Positions 33,566-33,776 of a stretch of DNA of 33,776 nucleotides are shown here, one piece after another. A program made the position numbers and the translations under genes. The stretch is taken from positions 1 through 33,776 of the forward strand of contig JALGZK010000022.1 of the NCBI GenBank assembly GCA_025774935.1. Direction: 5' to 3'. Origin of the DNA: a bacterium (GTDB lineage Bacteria; Joyebacterota; Joyebacteria; Joyebacterales; Joyebacteraceae). The stretch's first letter is position 1; each line of letters opens with the position of its first letter. The notes under the pieces were generated by a model that saw only the letters and a list, made by a program, of their open reading frames with translations, did not search any database and was not told the DNA's origin.

Positions 33566-33776
33566 CTAGCTGTCACTCTTGGGCGCGGGCCTGCCGCCAC
33601 CTGTCCGACCACCCGGACGGGAACCGCCGCCGGGACCGCCACCGCGACCACCGCCGCCACCGCGACCGCCGCCGCCACCGCGACCGCCGCCACCGCCGCG
33701 ACCACCGCCGCCACCGCGACCGCCGCCACCGCCGCGACCGCCGCCGCCACCACGACCGCAGCCGCCACCGCGACCG
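33566..33776 (-). CDS. rpsC: C-terminal end of ribosomal protein S3, Gly/Arg-repeat tail (partial)
   Basis: On the minus strand an open frame enters at the window edge and ends with TAG at 33566-33568, 30 bases before rplP. The visible 69 residues are almost entirely GRGGGG repeats, ending GGGRPAPKSDS. Its place directly upstream of rplP fits rpsC, as in nearly all bacteria, so I read it as a low-complexity C-terminal extension of S3. The S3 core (KH domain) lies outside the window, so the identity rests on gene order and on Gly/Arg tails known on some S3 proteins. Confidence 0.7.
   Translation of the reverse strand, partial: GRGGGCGRGGGGGRGGGGGRGGGGGRGGGGGRGGGGGRGGGGGRGGGPGGGSRPGGRTGGGRPAPKSDS

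Overview
The window comes from a GC-rich bacterium. Its right half is a housekeeping block and its left half an accessory block of secreted proteins. The ribosomal gene order, the zinc-binding forms of S4, S14, L36 and adenylate kinase, the FlgD-like C-terminal domain on the first protein, and the abundance of beta-helix and cohesin-type exported proteins suggest a Gram-negative lineage of the FCB/Eisenbacteria/Krumholzibacteria kind. This placement is inference; no rRNA gene is present.

Right half (about 19,965-33,776, minus strand): the S10, spc and alpha ribosomal operons run together in standard order: rpsC (partial), rplP, rpmC, rpsQ, rplN, rplX, rplE, rpsN, rpsH, rplF, rplR, rpsE, rpmD, rplO, secY, adk, map, infA, rpmJ, rpsM, rpsK, rpsD, rpoA, rplQ. 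A SpoIID/LytB-type lipoprotein follows, and then a complete tRNA-Asp(GTC) gene with its own strong promoter. S3 carries a Gly/Arg repeat tail, and RpoA and L17 carry long acidic tails.

Left half (1-19,745): this block lies directly off the 3' end of tRNA-Asp, the usual geometry of a tRNA-associated island. From left to right it holds a Cys-rich secreted protein with Ig-like and FlgD-like domains, an arylsulfotransferase-like exported protein, a minus-strand operon (ankyrin-beta-lactamase fusion, DUF4386 membrane protein, MDR oxidoreductase), a frameshifted beta-helix protein, a lipoprotein, a divergent pair of paralogous B12-binding radical SAM proteins, a second beta-helix protein, an O-methyltransferase, a protein with three cohesin-like repeats, and a third beta-helix protein.

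Two patterns tie the left half together. First, six strong GC-rich hairpins are each followed a few bases later by a 26-29 base sequence resembling the 3' end of tRNA-Asp, always in the same orientation as the real tRNA gene. Five of the six sit just after a plus-strand gene. The intact tRNA-Asp with its own hairpin, just after a sixth plus-strand gene, closes the series; one further hairpin has no tRNA-like sequence. The result looks like an array of mostly one- or two-gene cassettes bounded by tRNA-derived, attachment-site-like repeats, with no recombinase in the window. Second, four exported proteins of two unrelated folds end in the same C-terminal tag, of the form S-W-(G/S)-x-(I/M)-K-(A/G)-(M/L)-(F/Y)-R followed by stop. 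This may be an undescribed sorting or anchoring signal. The tag, stop codon, hairpin and, usually, the tRNA-like repeat occur together as a 3' module, which is the best candidate here for a previously undescribed system.
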